From: Monodelphis domestica
Lineage: Eukaryota; Chordata; Mammalia; Didelphimorphia; Didelphidae
Assembly (NCBI RefSeq): GCF_027887165.1
Contig: NC_077227.1
Location: 546,339,189-546,403,188, forward strand
Reading direction: 5' to 3'
Length of the DNA: 64,000 nt
A model generated the notes under the pieces. It was given only the letters and a program-made list of their open reading frames with translations, searched no databases and was not told where the DNA came from. Position 1 is the first letter of the stretch. Each line of letters starts with the position of its first letter. Positions 47,361-60,235 of the stretch are shown piece by piece. A program made the translations under genes and the position numbers.

Positions 47361-47869
47361 AATTTCCTCTTGAAAATTCTTATACTATTTTTATTCTTAG
47401 CTAGCATAAACCTACTCCTTCCTATCTCCATTATCCTTTGACACTGTTTTACTAACCCTTTATACTGAGTGTTGAAATCCCGCTTTAAAATTTTAATTTA
47501 AATTCCAGCTCATCAGGAATTTCTTTCTTTTATTATCCTTACTCCTCCCATTAATTGCAATGATTCATTCCTTTAAGATACCAAGTTTCTGGAAATCCTT
47601 TCAATTGCTGACTATCCCTTTTTCTAGTTCTCTGGACACATAGGTCAAGACCAAATTAATATTTTTATTTTTATCTAATGCCATTTCTGATCTTTTCTGC
47701 CATTATTAGTAAGCAACCTCTTTTCTTTTCAAAAGCATGCTATTTGACTGCATAACATCCACTTGCTGTCATCTTTCAATTTTACTTATTTTGAGGGACT
47801 GGCTGTTGGCTTATTGACTCTCTGCAACAAGCGTTGGCATTGTCCTTAATAGCCTTGTATTCATATTGA

Positions 47870-48240
47870 TGATCATTGATGCACCATCCCTGATATTGCT
47901 TAACTCTAATGACATTCATCTTTGTTCTAGTTCACCTAATTACTAAAGCAGTCATACCTATCATTTGAAATTGTTCTTCATCTAAGACTGGATACTGAAA
48001 TTTCCTAACAACCTCTTATCATTCCAACCTTACTACAACCTCAGTCTATCTGAACTTGTCCTTTGGTCTCATCATACTCTCTTGTTCAACATTCCTTCCC
48101 TTTTCTACCAGTTCACAATTTTCAAGATTCTCTCCTTAGGCCTCTCTTTGGCTTCATTCAATTCAACTAACTTCTTTTTCTACATTCTCTCCTTTGGTGA
48201 CCTCATCAGCTTCCATGACTTAAATTATTTTATCTTTGTA
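47870..48240 (+). mobile_element. L2 LINE fragment, reverse-transcriptase part
   Basis: ttctcctttggtgacctcatcagcttccatgacttaaat matches the L2 stretch just before the YADDS box. Upstream bases are C/T-rich L2-like but weak. Confidence 0.5.
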
Positions 48241-48249
48241 GCATACTTG

Positions 48250-48515
48250 GATTCAGAGGATCAGAGGGCCAGTTTTGAGACTGAAGAGATCTCAAAGGTT
48301 ATCTAGTCTAACCTCTTGATTCCATAGCTATTATTATATTGCACATTAATAGTCTGATGAGTCTGTAATGCTATTTGTGTGAGTAATCTCTCTACTGATG
48401 AGAGAGTTTAAATGATTTTGCCACAGAAATACAGGTAGCAATTAAAAGAACTGGAGTCCAAGGCCATGTTTTCTGACAACAAATCTAGTTCTTTCTACTA
48501 TTCCATGTTGACTTC
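48250..48515 (-). mobile_element. MIR/THER1-type SINE
   Basis: gatctcaaaggttatctagtctaacctc, then ccacagaaatacaggtagcaa and a worn head. Confidence 0.55.
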
Positions 48516-48789
48516 AAATAAGTTTCCATCTTTAGCTATTCCCTTTCCCACCATAATTCATACATTTAATGGTAATTTAATGAGCACCTACTTTGTGCAA
48601 AACACTATAGTGGTTAATGTTATTGCTGGGAGGAGGCAATACAGAAAAAGCCACTTCTATGTAGAATTGAGAAATTATTAAAAGTAATTTATAGTCCTCT
48701 ACATTTTATTCCTTTCTGACCTACTCTGAGGACTATAATACTTTCAAATTGTCCTCTATGATATAGAAACAATCTCTCTGATCTAGAAT

Positions 48790-48970
48790 TGAGCATGGTT
48801 TAGTAATAGGACACTGGACTCAATCTAGATTTGGGTTCTGATCCTACTTTCTAGCTTTATGACTGTTCAAATCATTTATACTCTCTATGCCTATTTCCTC
48901 ATCTCTAAAGTGAGGGATATATACTAATTGGTCTAATAAATTCCTTCCAGTTCCTAAAGTTATGACTAAG
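48790..48970 (+). mobile_element. MIR/THER1-type SINE
   Basis: ggacactggactcaatctaga, tttgggttctgatcctacttt and tatttcctcatctctaaagtgagg. Confidence 0.6.
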
Positions 48971-50884
48971 TGACTTCAAGAATCTGTGAGTTTTACCAGC
49001 ATGGGTTCCCCTAACATTAGCACAAATCACCAATGACTCTAACTCTTAAATAAGTTGTTCTTCAGGAGCTTATGTGACTAAGAAATTCTCATCTGTTGAT
49101 GTTCAAGCTTAAGGTGATGAACCCTCACAACACCAAATAAAGCTGGTCCTGGAACAACAACAACAAAAAAGACACACAATCCACTGCCGGACTCAATCTT
49201 GGAAGAACTTGGCTTTTGTAAGTTTGCAAAATTGGCATAGAGTAACTAATTATCACTTCTGTACTGCAGTGAAGGAACAGTGAAAGCTTCATGGAATTTT
49301 TCTGTTATAAATATGTATATTAACATAGAATTAGAAGATAATGACAGATGATTCTCCATGTCAATGGGAAAGGATCCCTTTATTAATTAGCAAGCACTTG
49401 TTGAGTAGCAGAGGTACTGGCTGTTTCTAGAAGACCTTTTTGCTAATGATTTTTTATGAGCAATTCTGCCACAAGTGGAAGAAAACAAATTGACTTATAG
49501 TTACGTAATGTTTTTCTCAGCCCCATTCAGTGTGAGAAATGATATCTGTTGTATAGTAGAAACTAGTAGACACTTTCAGCCAACCCAGCAGTTTTTATAA
49601 ATTGAGGGATTAGATTCTTCCCCCTAAGGTTTTGCTATGCCAAATTTTAGTCCCTTCAACTTTTTTAAGGGGTTCAACACTTTTAAAATTGATTTTGTGA
49701 GTCATGTCCTAGGCTTCAGAACATTGAAAATGATTAGAAGTTGACTTCTCCTTTCACTTTTCACATTTAATGCTGTTATTAACAAGATCAGAAAAAATGT
49801 TATTACATATAATTCAGAGAATAAATGAAGTTACTAAGCATGATAAAATAATATTAGATTAGAATACCTATATATTCATAGAATCATTGTGATACAATAT
49901 TTTGATGCAGGATTATTAGACAGGCCACTTCTACTAGAGGAAGAGTCATGGGCACATGGAGCCAGCAAGATTGATTGCTGAGGGTTCATGAGTATAGTCC
50001 CTGAGAGCAAAGATTTTGCTAATAAACCTTATTTTTTATGATTTTCTCATCTACTTACTAGTAGAGATCAAAGGTACCATATTGCAATTTCTAACACCTT
50101 TTTTTCTACTTTAACATAAAATTATATAAATGTGTAGAATAGAAGGAAGTATAGAATCAGCTGATAGTCCAGATAGAGCTATTTGAGATGTAGTTGCAGG
50201 TATGGCTTCATTTCCCAAAGCCACAGAGAAATTGGAATCTAAAATGGCAATTAGACAGATGTACATTTTTTATATCCTTATTGTTTAAATGGGCATTCCA
50301 CAGTGGTTTTTCTTCCAATCAATAATTTAATATGAGTGGAACTCTATCCCTGTTATAAAGAATTCTAGATGTGACTGACAAATTTATTATTCAGTTTTGT
50401 TGTTGATGACATTGTTTCTGTTTTTTTTTAATGACTTATTCTTTCCATTAACAAGCATTTACTTAGTCCAGTCTGGAAGCCAAGAATAGTGCACAAGTAT
50501 TATGGGAAATTCAGAAGCAATGAAAGCTATTGCTTTTGCCTTGACTTATGTTCTTGAAAAGTTTAGTATCCTCATCTTTTATCGTTATTAAAAGCATTCC
50601 TTAAAATTTAAACAAGTAAAGATGAATAGTAAAGTGTTACTCTGGATATTTCTTGTAAAAGCCATCACAAAATCTGAATATAGATGTTCAGGTTTCACTG
50701 ACACTGGGAAGCCTCCTGAATGAACCAAAGTAGCCTAGAAAAATCAGGAAAATAATATATTTCAAATTGCTGTGAAATCTGAGAAGCCCTAGAGAGTTAA
50801 AGGCATTATTAGTGCTAATTATTATTATCGTTACTTATCAGTTAAGTAGTAAATCAATGTTAGCTATAATGTGTTATGATGTAC
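48971..50884. other. Unassigned noncoding DNA
   Basis: gctaataaaccttatttttta near 50018 recalls an LTR polyadenylation region, but no boundaries can be set. Confidence 0.4.
49136..49141 (+). promoter_or_regulatory. Possible polyadenylation signal AATAAA
   Basis: A canonical AATAAA about 2 kb downstream of the repeat-protein stop, followed by ggtcctgg and CA-rich sequence. It is the first plain AATAAA I noticed downstream in this orientation. Chance occurrence in AT-rich DNA is likely. Confidence 0.2.
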
Positions 50885-51240
50885 CAGGAGTCCAAAATCA
50901 GGTCGTGGGTACTGGTTCTGCTACTTATTGATTGTAAGACTTTGATCAACTCACCTCATTTCTTTAAGCTTCTGTTTTCTCAAAAATAAAATGAAGTTTA
51001 ATAAGTTAGATGTATAAGAGACACTAGTGAAAATAAAGGACAGAAAGTGATATGCCCAATGTGATACATTCATTCATCACTAAATTCTGATCCTCTTATT
51101 GAAAAGGTAGTTATCTGTCTACCACAATATACTGATCTGCTGGCTTAATAGGTATTTTTCATAATAAATTAATGCATGTGAAATCACTTTGTAAAATATA
51201 AAGCACTGTGCAAATATACTGTTACTCTTATTATAAGGAG
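50885..51240 (+). mobile_element. MIR-type SINE with interrupted body
   Basis: ggttctgctacttattgattgtaagac and tctcaaaaataaaatgaag; the tail words taaagcactgtgcaaatat and gttactcttatta come 180 bases later. Confidence 0.5.
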
Positions 51241-53004
51241 GAAGAGGTCTGTAGGCCCATTTTTGAGTGCATCATTTGAGTAGTAGTATTTTTGTGAAAG
51301 GTAAGAATGTGTTTCCAAAGTTCTTCAAACTTTATTTCAATTTTGTAGAATAATGGGCAATGGAGGGAATGAGGGATAAGAGAAGAAATACTGGCATGAA
51401 ATAATAGCATGGTTAAAAAATCATTGTTTCGATGAGACATGGTCTACATATACAGATTTTCATGTCCATCATCAAACCCTTGGTGAGTCAGAGAGAAGAA
51501 GGACTATAAGTGGGAAATGGGGACATTGCTCCACAAGAATTTAGTTTTCCTCAGTTTAGTAAATTAAAATGATTCTTTGTCTTTTCATTTTTCCTTTGCC
51601 TTTTATCCATCATTAGAACTGTTTTCAAGCTAAATATAATAATACATGAAATATGCTTGTAGTGCTTTCCAGAAAGCTTATTAAATCACAAATTGAAAAA
51701 GAAATGCTTACCATTCAGACTTTGTACCTTATTTATTTCACTTCATGGTTGTGTTTTATTTGTGTGTGAGTGTGTGCATGAGTACAAGTGTGTGTAGGTA
51801 TTGGGAGAGAAGGTGGAGTAAGATTCGAGAAGCACAGACAATAAACAAGATATAGAAAAATGATAGTTCTTCATTGAAGAAATGAGATATGATATGTTAA
51901 AACAATATTACTATGGAATCATGACTACTGGTTTCCAGAATCACATGACTTGTTGTCAGGGGTCCCAAACACCACTCATCTAATAACATAATATCATCAT
52001 TTTCTGGCTCTTTAGCTAATTTTGTCTTAATACCTCAAGCAGCTTAAAATCCAGCACAGAGTGCAAGATATTCCCAAGGGACAGGCAAGAACCACAAATG
52101 CGGAGGTGGGGAAAATCATCAGATAACCAAACAACTCAGACACAATGCTAAGTAAAAAAAGAGGCCTTGTCTGACTTTCTCTTTCCTCTCAAGTCAACAG
52201 CCATGGAATAAGGAACAGTTTATCAATTCCATCACATAGGGCTGAGATTTTCCTGACTTTGCAGGTAGACTGCTGGTAGCTTCAAAGTAGAAGAGAGGCT
52301 AGAATCCTCATTACCATTATTTGTTATTCTCTATAAAAGTTGCCTTCCTTCCACTATGCTATAATCACCTTACTTGCTTATGTTCCCAATATGCAGTAGT
52401 TAACCTTTCCAGAAGCTTTTTAAGAAAGAGAATTTCTGGATAAAAAGAATGAAAAGTTTCAAACCTACCTTCTAACTGCTGTCACTCATTCATTCCATCA
52501 GTGAGCAAGCATTCATTAAGGACCTATAGATGTGCATATTACCCATGTTGATTTGCATTCTAGAAATAACAGAAAAATATGAGTAACAAATATGACTAGA
52601 AAAAGAGGTGGGTGAATCACATAGAGGAAATTAATTATAACATATGGATATCCTGGAAGCTAGTGCTGCACTGATAGCCAAAGGGTATTAGCATCTCCAA
52701 TGTCTTGAGTGGATCTTCAATGGAGGATTTTCAGAAACATGGACAAAAATCACACTGAATAAGAAAGCATGAATGAGCTCTGAATAACATCAGTAGAGAG
52801 ATTACTCAAACAAATAGCATCACAGACTCATTGGAGTATTAATGAGCAATATTATAATATAATAGACACTAGGAGAGATATTAGGACAAATAAGGAATAA
52901 TCTCTACTCAATGATTTTTAAGCTAGAAGGGAAGTATAAATCATATGCACAAATTAAAACCTACATGTGAATAAGTGGTCAGCAACAGAAGGTGATGTGA
53001 TCTA
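51241..53004. other. Unassigned noncoding DNA
   Basis: No gene or clear repeat. Confidence 0.45.
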
Positions 53005-53362
53005 ATGAAGGAAAATTTATCTTCAATATTTGTGTCATGCACAATTCTGAGGGACTTATGAGAAGGAATGCTATTCACATCCAGAGAAAGAACTGTGGAA
53101 GTAGAAACACAGAAGAAAAACAACTGCTCAATCACATGGGTCGGTGGGGATATGATTGAGGATGTAGACTCTAAATGATCATCCTAATACAAATATCAAT
53201 AATATGGAAATAGGTCTTGATCAATGACACATGTAAAAGCCAGTGGAATTGCGCATTGGCTAAGGGAGTGGGGACGGAGGAGGAGAGGGAAAGAACATAA
53301 ATCTCATAACCATGGGTAAATATTCTAAAACAATTAATTAAATAAAATTTTTCAATTCTAAA
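53005..53362 (+). mobile_element. LINE-1 3' UTR fragment
   Basis: Close match to 11960-12291: acaattctgagggacttatgag, atccagagaaagaactgtgg, gtcggtggggatatgattgagg, acacatgtaaaagccagtgg, then aattaattaaataaaat. It is a severely 5'-truncated insertion of the same subfamily as the main L1. Confidence 0.85.
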
Positions 53363-53479
53363 AGAAAAACATTTATGTCATACATCTTGAAAGATGTATG
53401 GTCCAAGCACAACTTTCTAAAACTCCAATGCTCTCATCCCACAAATAATTTTTTTTTTTTGAGAAACTTTCACCATCTT

Positions 53480-53652
53480 TCTTAGAATTAATTCTAAATA
53501 CTAGTTCCAAGCAGAAGTGTAGTAAGGAATAGGCAATTGGACTTGTGATTTGCCCCAGGGTCACAGAAACTAGGAAGTGTCAGAGGTCAGATTAAAGCCA
53601 GGCCCTCTCATCTCCAAACCTGGTAATCTACTTGAGCCACCTAGCTACCTTC
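53480..53652 (-). mobile_element. Marsupial tRNA-headed SINE, reverse
   Basis: cccagggtcacagaaactagg, agtgtcagaggtcagattaaagcc and a right end gagccacctagctacct, the reversed SINE head. Confidence 0.65.
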
Positions 53653-54039
53653 AATAGTCTATATTCCAGGGCCATATCTAAATCAAGATGAAAGAATGTA
53701 GGAAGAATTTAGTGGGAAAATAGTGATCATTTTTATTCTCCTAAAAACAAAGCTACCTAAGACTTTTGTTAGGAGGGTTTCCTCTAAACCCAAGAGTTGA
53801 AAAGGCAGGGAAGAATGGATTTAAATGATCCTCCCCACCCTCCAACAACTATAATTACAGCTATCAGCTACTTCACATACCAGGCATCCTTAATTTTGAA
53901 TAATGGAAAATTTTAACACCATTTTAATGTGATGTAGTTTCAAAGAACTGGGCAAGTCCTCATTTTAATATCCTCATAAACTTATGTCCAAAACAGAATT
54001 AATTATCTTTCATCTGAAAGATGTTCTTCTTCCCAATTT

Positions 54040-54715
54040 CCCTATTATTGCTATGGTGGGTATATCATCCTATAAGTTACCCAGGCTCACAAGCTAGGGT
54101 TCATCCTTGATTTATCAGTCTCATCCAACATATATGATCAACTATAAAGGATATTATTGCTCATACATGGCCCCTTTTATCCTCTGATACTGTCAGCATC
54201 CTGGTACAGGTCCTTATCACTTCACACTTGAACTACTCCAATAGTCTTCTGGTGTGTCTTTCTGTTATAAGTCTTTTTCTCACTTCGCCATTCTCTATCA
54301 GTCCATCCTCCCCTTAGTTGTCAAAGTGATTTGACAATATTATTTTTTGATTCAAGAAACTCCCCCATCTCTCTTTATCTATAGGTTCAAATATAAAATG
54401 ACCTGTTTGGCTTTTAAATCCTTTTACTAGCTGGACATTTCCCCTGGCTGTCCCCCATGCCTGGGATACTCTATTCCCTCATCTCACCCTTATTTCCCAT
54501 GCTTTCAGTTTCAGCTAAAGTGACACCTTCAAAAGAAGCCCACAATTTTTTTCCTTAATAGATCTTGCTTATACATAGTTATTTCACATTATCTTCCTGG
54601 TTAGACTAAGAGGTCCCCCAAAGCAAAGACATTTCTTTTTTGCCTTTCTTTGTAGCCACAGTACTTAACACAGCACATGTTACATAATGGGCATTTAAGA
54701 AATGTCAATTAAGTA
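54040..54715 (+). mobile_element. L2 LINE 3' part
   Basis: acttgaactactccaatagtct, gtcaaagtgat, tgcctgggatactct and agtacttaacacagcacatgtt follow L2 in order, ending with the gggcatttaagaaatg tail. Confidence 0.72.
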
Positions 54716-55279
54716 ACTGCTTGGCAAGTTAGTAGTATTTATTTTGTTTTTTTTTGTATATGAGAAACAATGATTTTGCCTTCATAAAAAAATTTAAGAA
54801 ATACTATGAATAATTTAAGCATGATAATTACTGCTAACATTAATATGTTACAGTCTCAGAGACTAGTCATATATTGACCTGTTAAGAAAAAAGTAAGAAT
54901 TTTTTAAAAAGCTATTATATAATTTCCTAATTATTAGTTTCAACCCTCTACTAGCTCTCACACTTTAGTTTATAGTGGGCAGTGGAATCATTTTTATGCT
55001 AATTTTTAGTGAGACCTTTGGGGGGGGAAAGGAAGTATTTGAAATTGCAGTATTATGTAACATTCTTCTTGCTTTTTCTTTAGGCTTTAAAAATGAAAGT
55101 AAAAGCAAAGATATAGGTCTTATTCTTTTAATCTATAGTTTTAGAAAGATTATATCATTCAAATTCTTCTAGCAATAGGGGAAATATTGTCCTGAATTAC
55201 TTTTGTTTGATAAATTCAAAACCACATTAAAACTTCTGTTCCCATCACATCAGTGATGTTTTAGTCTTTTATCCCTATT

Positions 55280-55720
55280 TTTGAACATGAGGCTTTCTAG
55301 TCTTCAGGCACAACTGGGGTCTTGTTACTTGTTCTGCTGACCCATATCAGCCGCCAAACTAAGATCAGAAATCTTCCAGAAATCCTGTCTCCTACCCAGA
55401 GGGGCAAAATCAATTAAATGTTGCTGCTAACCCTGGAATCTAGCTATCCAGTTGCTAAATCAACCATGCTTTATCCTTTTAGCTAGGCTATGACCTTGAA
55501 CCTAACTAACCTTTGAAGTCACCAAATAAGACCAGAATCTTACCATGTCTCTTGATATAAATACAGACAACTCACTCTTATGCCTGCTTCTATATGCTTC
55601 TACTTCTTTCTCATGGAAGAATAATCAAAAAAATTTCAACATTATTTCTGAGAAGTTTAGAATGAATCTTATGTCTATACTCTGAATCTCAGACTGTCTG
55701 GGTTTGTTCTGACACATTCA
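55280..55720 (+). mobile_element. Possible LTR remnant
   Basis: A CTTGATATAAATACAG TATA-like site (about 55551) followed by C/T-rich leader-like sequence and an end reading TTTGTTCTGACA at about 55720 recall an LTR promoter and 3' end. The left end is not defined and no second copy is in the window. Confidence 0.35.
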
Positions 55721-55724
55721 TCTT

Positions 55725-57020
55725 TTTAATTCTTCCCTCTCCTGAGTCCCTATCACATTCTACCACCTTCTTTCTTTGTGGTCTGTGGAACCCTCATTCT
55801 CTTATTAACAAATTGATTTCAATATTTATAACAAGAAATATACCTCTGCATGAAAACCACTATCCCTCATATAAGATGTCTCTCATGCCCAACAGTGTGC
55901 AGATAAATGTTTAGCAACCATTTCTATGAGAAAAAAAAAAATTAAGTACCTATGACACTTTAAAGTTTAATCTGCATTGTTAACATTTTTCCATCACTTT
56001 TTAAAGTCCGGATGATTAAATATTAAGTAAATTCATATTTAGTGTGAATCAATTTCTAAAGCATAAATATTCACACTAAAAAGTTAATAATTGGCTTTCG
56101 TGAGCTGGTTTGAACTGGTTTCAGCACAACTCTGCTCGTCTCCTGAAAAAAATGAGTGTATCTTGTTTCTTCTCATTGATACTTCTATTCCTCTCCTCTA
56201 CCACTCTCACTCAAGAACCTCTACTCTTTTACAGTTTTTTCAATAAAAATATCTCATCCTATCCAGATTCTGGCAGTTGTACTCTACTCTACCAAATGTC
56301 ATTCTCATAACTCTTTCAAGTAGTTCAATACCATGTCATGGTCATTCTATTTATTCCTACTCCTGTCCATATATTGGAATTTTCTACTAACATATAGATA
56401 TGTCTTCAGTTTCCTTATTTCCCAGTTTATCAAGTTCCTAAACTACCATGTCCTGTATTTGCACTCTAACCTAGCCTCATACAAAGATGTTCAAATCTTT
56501 GAAATCATAATCAAGTATCTTATCTCTACAGTCTCACATTCTGAAATTCCTTTATCTGATCATAACTTTCTAGCTTTCCATTTCTGTCCATGCCTCACCC
56601 TCCTACATCTATTTTCAACGCTGAGTAAATCTATAGACATTCCATCTATTCCTACTTTCTCATGCTTTCCCAGACTCACTTTCCTCTTATCAATATATTG
56701 GCCCTAATATTAGCTAGTTCAATTTCATATTATCTTCTAACATTCAGTCTCTCATTCCATGTCTTATAGAATTATTCCCAACATCCACTTTCTTCATTCT
56801 TTCTTATTTACTACTAAATGCTAAAGGAGAAATTGTTCAGCTATGCTAACTGAATCAGATACAAATTCATAATACATAATCTCAGTAAGGTTTTGATTAC
56901 CAATCTCTTTATTCTTTCCTTATTGTCTATTCTACTCCCTAAATTGATTGATCTAAAATTTTACTTCTATCCTTGAATCACATCCCCACCCTCCCACTTA
57001 CCTCTCATCAGATCTTTTGA
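55725..57020 (+). mobile_element. C/T-rich LINE-like stretch, family uncertain
   Basis: A long pyrimidine-rich strand with word use like the L2 coding strand. One frame (56333-56707) contains SDHNFLAFHFCP, loosely like the SDHNLL motif of LINE endonucleases. Too worn to place with confidence. Confidence 0.3.
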
Positions 57021-57328
57021 AACATAACTGATTATGGGATACATAATTCTTGAAAAAAATTTGAGGTGATTTTTGACTCATTCTTCTACTTAATTTTATA
57101 CTTGAATGATCTCAACATTACACCCTTATCTTTCAATTTTTCTTCTACTCTTGGGGGAAGAAGAGGCTTGACTTTGCCAATATGAACTCTTTTCTTTTGT
57201 AAAAGGGAATTCTTTTTTTCTCTTTGAGTTTACACTTGTGAAAGGGAATACTTTATTCCCTTTGTCTATTTTGAGTTAACACTTTGGTTGACAATAACTT
57301 AAGCATCTCTACTTAGTACCTCATTAGA

Positions 57329-58056
57329 TGTGAAGACAGGATTAACTGTCCTTTGTCTACCTTTTGATTGAATCAAAGCTTGAACTTGGTAGAGGAGCTC
57401 ACAAACCACTTAGAGAATTCACACCCTTTCAACTCAATCAGCCAGGAAATGAGAATTCATACCTCAGTCAGTCAGGAATCTGTAAACTCTTATGATGAGT
57501 GTTCACCTCTCCAGAAGGTGAGAAGTGGTTCCCACAAACACTGCCCTCTGGGCAATACTGGGAAATTTTGAAGCTGTAATTGGCCCTTTTGAAATGGGGA
57601 AGGGACAAGAAGCCACTATAAAAGTCCCTGAATTTCTGGGGCTAGGGGAGTCCATTCCAAGAAGGAAGTCAGCTTAAGGAAGAAGGTTGGCTCAAGGAAA
57701 AAAGTCAGCTTTAAGAGTCACCTTCAGCTTGAGTCATTGTCTTTACCTGCCTCTTGGAGGGAACTTGGGTGAGTGGATAGCTGACTTTCCCTTTTTGTCT
57801 TCTGGAGAGAGTTTAATTCCATTTGAAGGTCAACAAGCCCTAGCTGAGACAAGCTCCAGAGCAATATTTAGTTAGATAAGCAAATGTCTTATCTACCCTT
57901 TTGTATTTCTCTGCTTTCACTCTTTCCACCTCTTTTGTAAATAAAAGCTATTAAAGTCATTTTGACTTTGAGCAATAGTACTTTGATTTGGCAACCACCA
58001 CAATTATTTATAATCTTCATATATTTTAGTCAAACCATTAAAATTTAATTCTTACA
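57329..58056 (+). mobile_element. LTR of an endogenous retrovirus, second family
   Basis: Starts TGTGAAGACAGGATTAACTG and ends TAATTCTTACA. U3 has ctctgggcaatactgggaaa and ctgtaattggccc, a TATA box ACTATAAAAG near 57617, and an AATAAAAG signal near 57941. It shares its first bases and the CCAAT region with 24063-24931 and 29129-29382. No clean duplication flanks it and no viral coding remains adjoin it. Confidence 0.75.
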
Positions 58057-58079
58057 CCTTTGCTCTTGGTTTCATCTTC

Positions 58080-58800
58080 TATTTTCTCCTCTAGAGTTTT
58101 GTCTACTGATGTAAACACTGTTCCAGTTCAAGCCTTCATTATCTTTTAACCTGAACTATTGTAATAAGCCTCCCTTTCTTAAAACTAATTGGTCTCTCCA
58201 ACTAATACCTTTTCCCATTTTAATCTCCCCCTTCCACTCCACCAAACACAATTGCCTAATTGAGCTATTCTGACCAGATCATTTTTCTACTCAAAAACCT
58301 TCTATTGCTCTATATTGCCTCTAGGACATGTTTGTCTTTTAAAATTTCTCAAAGTTAGCTGCTAACCTGCCCTGGTGAACCAATTTCATTTTAACCCCAC
58401 TAATAGATTCTATCTCCCAGACAAACAAGCCTTCTTCTTGTCCTAGAAAATGATATTCCATCTCCTATCTCTTTTTCTTATTGTGGGTTGTTTATCATAC
58501 CCGGTACTTGATCTCTCTACTTATATCTTCCTTCTGAAACCTTGCTTAATTCTGAGGTTCAGATGAAGTGTCGCCTTCTTTAAGACATCTCTTATGATTC
58601 CAGTTTTTATTGTCACCCATTTCCAAAATAATTCTGTATTTCTTTTGTATATATAACCTGGATTTGAGTTGTTTACACCAACAGAATGAAAGCTCAAGAG
58701 GGTAGAAACTATGTTTTTTTTTTTTATTATTGTGTCTTCAATGTCTAATCTATGTATCTAGAATATATTAAGCAATTAATACTTTTGTTGAATTGAATTA
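58080..58800 (+). mobile_element. L2 LINE 3' end
   Basis: gaactattgtaataagcctcc, gaccagatcatttttctactcaaaa, agatgaagtgtcgccttc, atgaaagctcaagagggtag and attaatacttttgttgaattgaat follow the L2 3' end. It lies next to the LTR that ends at 58056. Confidence 0.75.
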
Positions 58801-58953
58801 AATTGAATTATTTTTAAAATAAATGGGTGCTTTGAAACTCAGAGGACATATTGAGGGTCATAGAAATATGAATTTTCATATTACAGAATCATGGAATCTC
58901 AAAATTGGAACACCTTTTAGAAGTCATCTGATGCAGTGATGTAAAATTGAAAT

Positions 58954-59190
58954 AGAAATGGGGAATTTTGGGGGCAGCTGGGTGGCTCAATGGATTGAGA
59001 GTCAGCCGTAGAGATGGGAGGTCCTAGGTTCAAATCTGGTCTCAGACACTTCCCAGCTGTGTGACCCTGGGCAAGTCACTTGACCTCCATTGCCTAGCCC
59101 TTACCACTCTTCTGCCTTGAAGCCAATACACAGTATTGACTCTAAGACAGAAGGTAAGGGTTTAAAAAAAAAAAAGAAATGGGGAATTTT
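58954..59190 (+). mobile_element. Intact SINE1/MAR1-type SINE with 16-bp target duplications
   Basis: Body 58970-59174. It starts ggggcagctgggtggctca, has the B-box tcaaatctggtctcagac, ctgggcaagtcacttgacc, the 3' acagaaggtaagggttt and a poly(A). The flanks agaaatggggaatttt (58954-58969 and 59175-59190) are identical. The cleanest and probably youngest insertion in the window. Confidence 0.92.
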
Positions 59191-60168
59191 AACCAGAAAT
59201 GAGGAAGCCTATGGAATACATATTGACTTGGAAAATAATATATTATGATCCATGATTTATTACATTTTTGATAATTTCATTAAATATTTCCAAATTCTAT
59301 TTTGATGTGCTTCAGGCCACATTTGGGAGTGTTCTGGGCCCAGGAAATCCATGGAATGGGTATTTTTTATATCTGATCTAGCTCAGACTCAAAGGATAGA
59401 ACAATTCTCTATATGCTCAAATTGTCAAGAAAATTCTACCTGAAGAATTCCAATGACTATGAACCAACTATTTTCTAAGGCATCTCATATTACCATAGAT
59501 GTTCATCTACACATATTTATATGCATATCTATGCATAAAACATACAAATATGTATATAATGTTTACAAACACAAGTATGTAATTTAGTAACTCATTCCTT
59601 TATCCTGAATTTTTCTCTTTTGAAAACCTTATTTCTTTTGATTCATAGAATAAAACTATTTCAGTGTACTATAACCTATTCATAATAGCATAATGAAGTT
59701 TTATCAAGTCATATTTGGACTGAATTTTTTTAAAAAATTGGACTCTCATTCATGAAATAAAACATCTCAGTAGTAAGCTTTCCATAACTGGAACTATACA
59801 CAAAGAGGTTAGAGAGCCAGTTTTCAGGGTCTCCCTAAATGACAGGCAATTTTTCATATATGACCTCTAATTTTCCTTTCAACTTTAAGATTCTATGTCA
59901 AAAGGAATCTTTTCAAACCCAAAACAATTAAATTATTTGAATATTGGCATTTTTTTTTATTTAGGAAGGAATTTAGCACCTAACTGAATTGAAGTGAGGT
60001 TTAATAAATATTACATTTTGACATGTTAATGGTAAAATCTTTCTCCTCTTCCTTTGTTCATTATTATTCTACGAAAATGTGTATGCATTAAAGAATTGAA
60101 CTGATCTCCTTTCATGCTAAGAATTGCCTTATCTAATGAATTTCTCTTTTACTATTTGTAAGTTACTT

Positions 60169-60235
60169 CCCTTTCTCCCTCTCTCCCTCCCTCCCTCCCT
60201 TCCTTTTTCTCTCTCTCAACCTCTCTCTCTTTCTC
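60169..60235. repeat. CT-rich simple repeat
   Basis: CTCC, CCTT and CT units. Confidence 0.85.

Noticed and set aside
58970-59060. tRNA gene
   Set aside because: The tRNA-like A and B boxes belong to the head of a SINE and no cloverleaf is kept.
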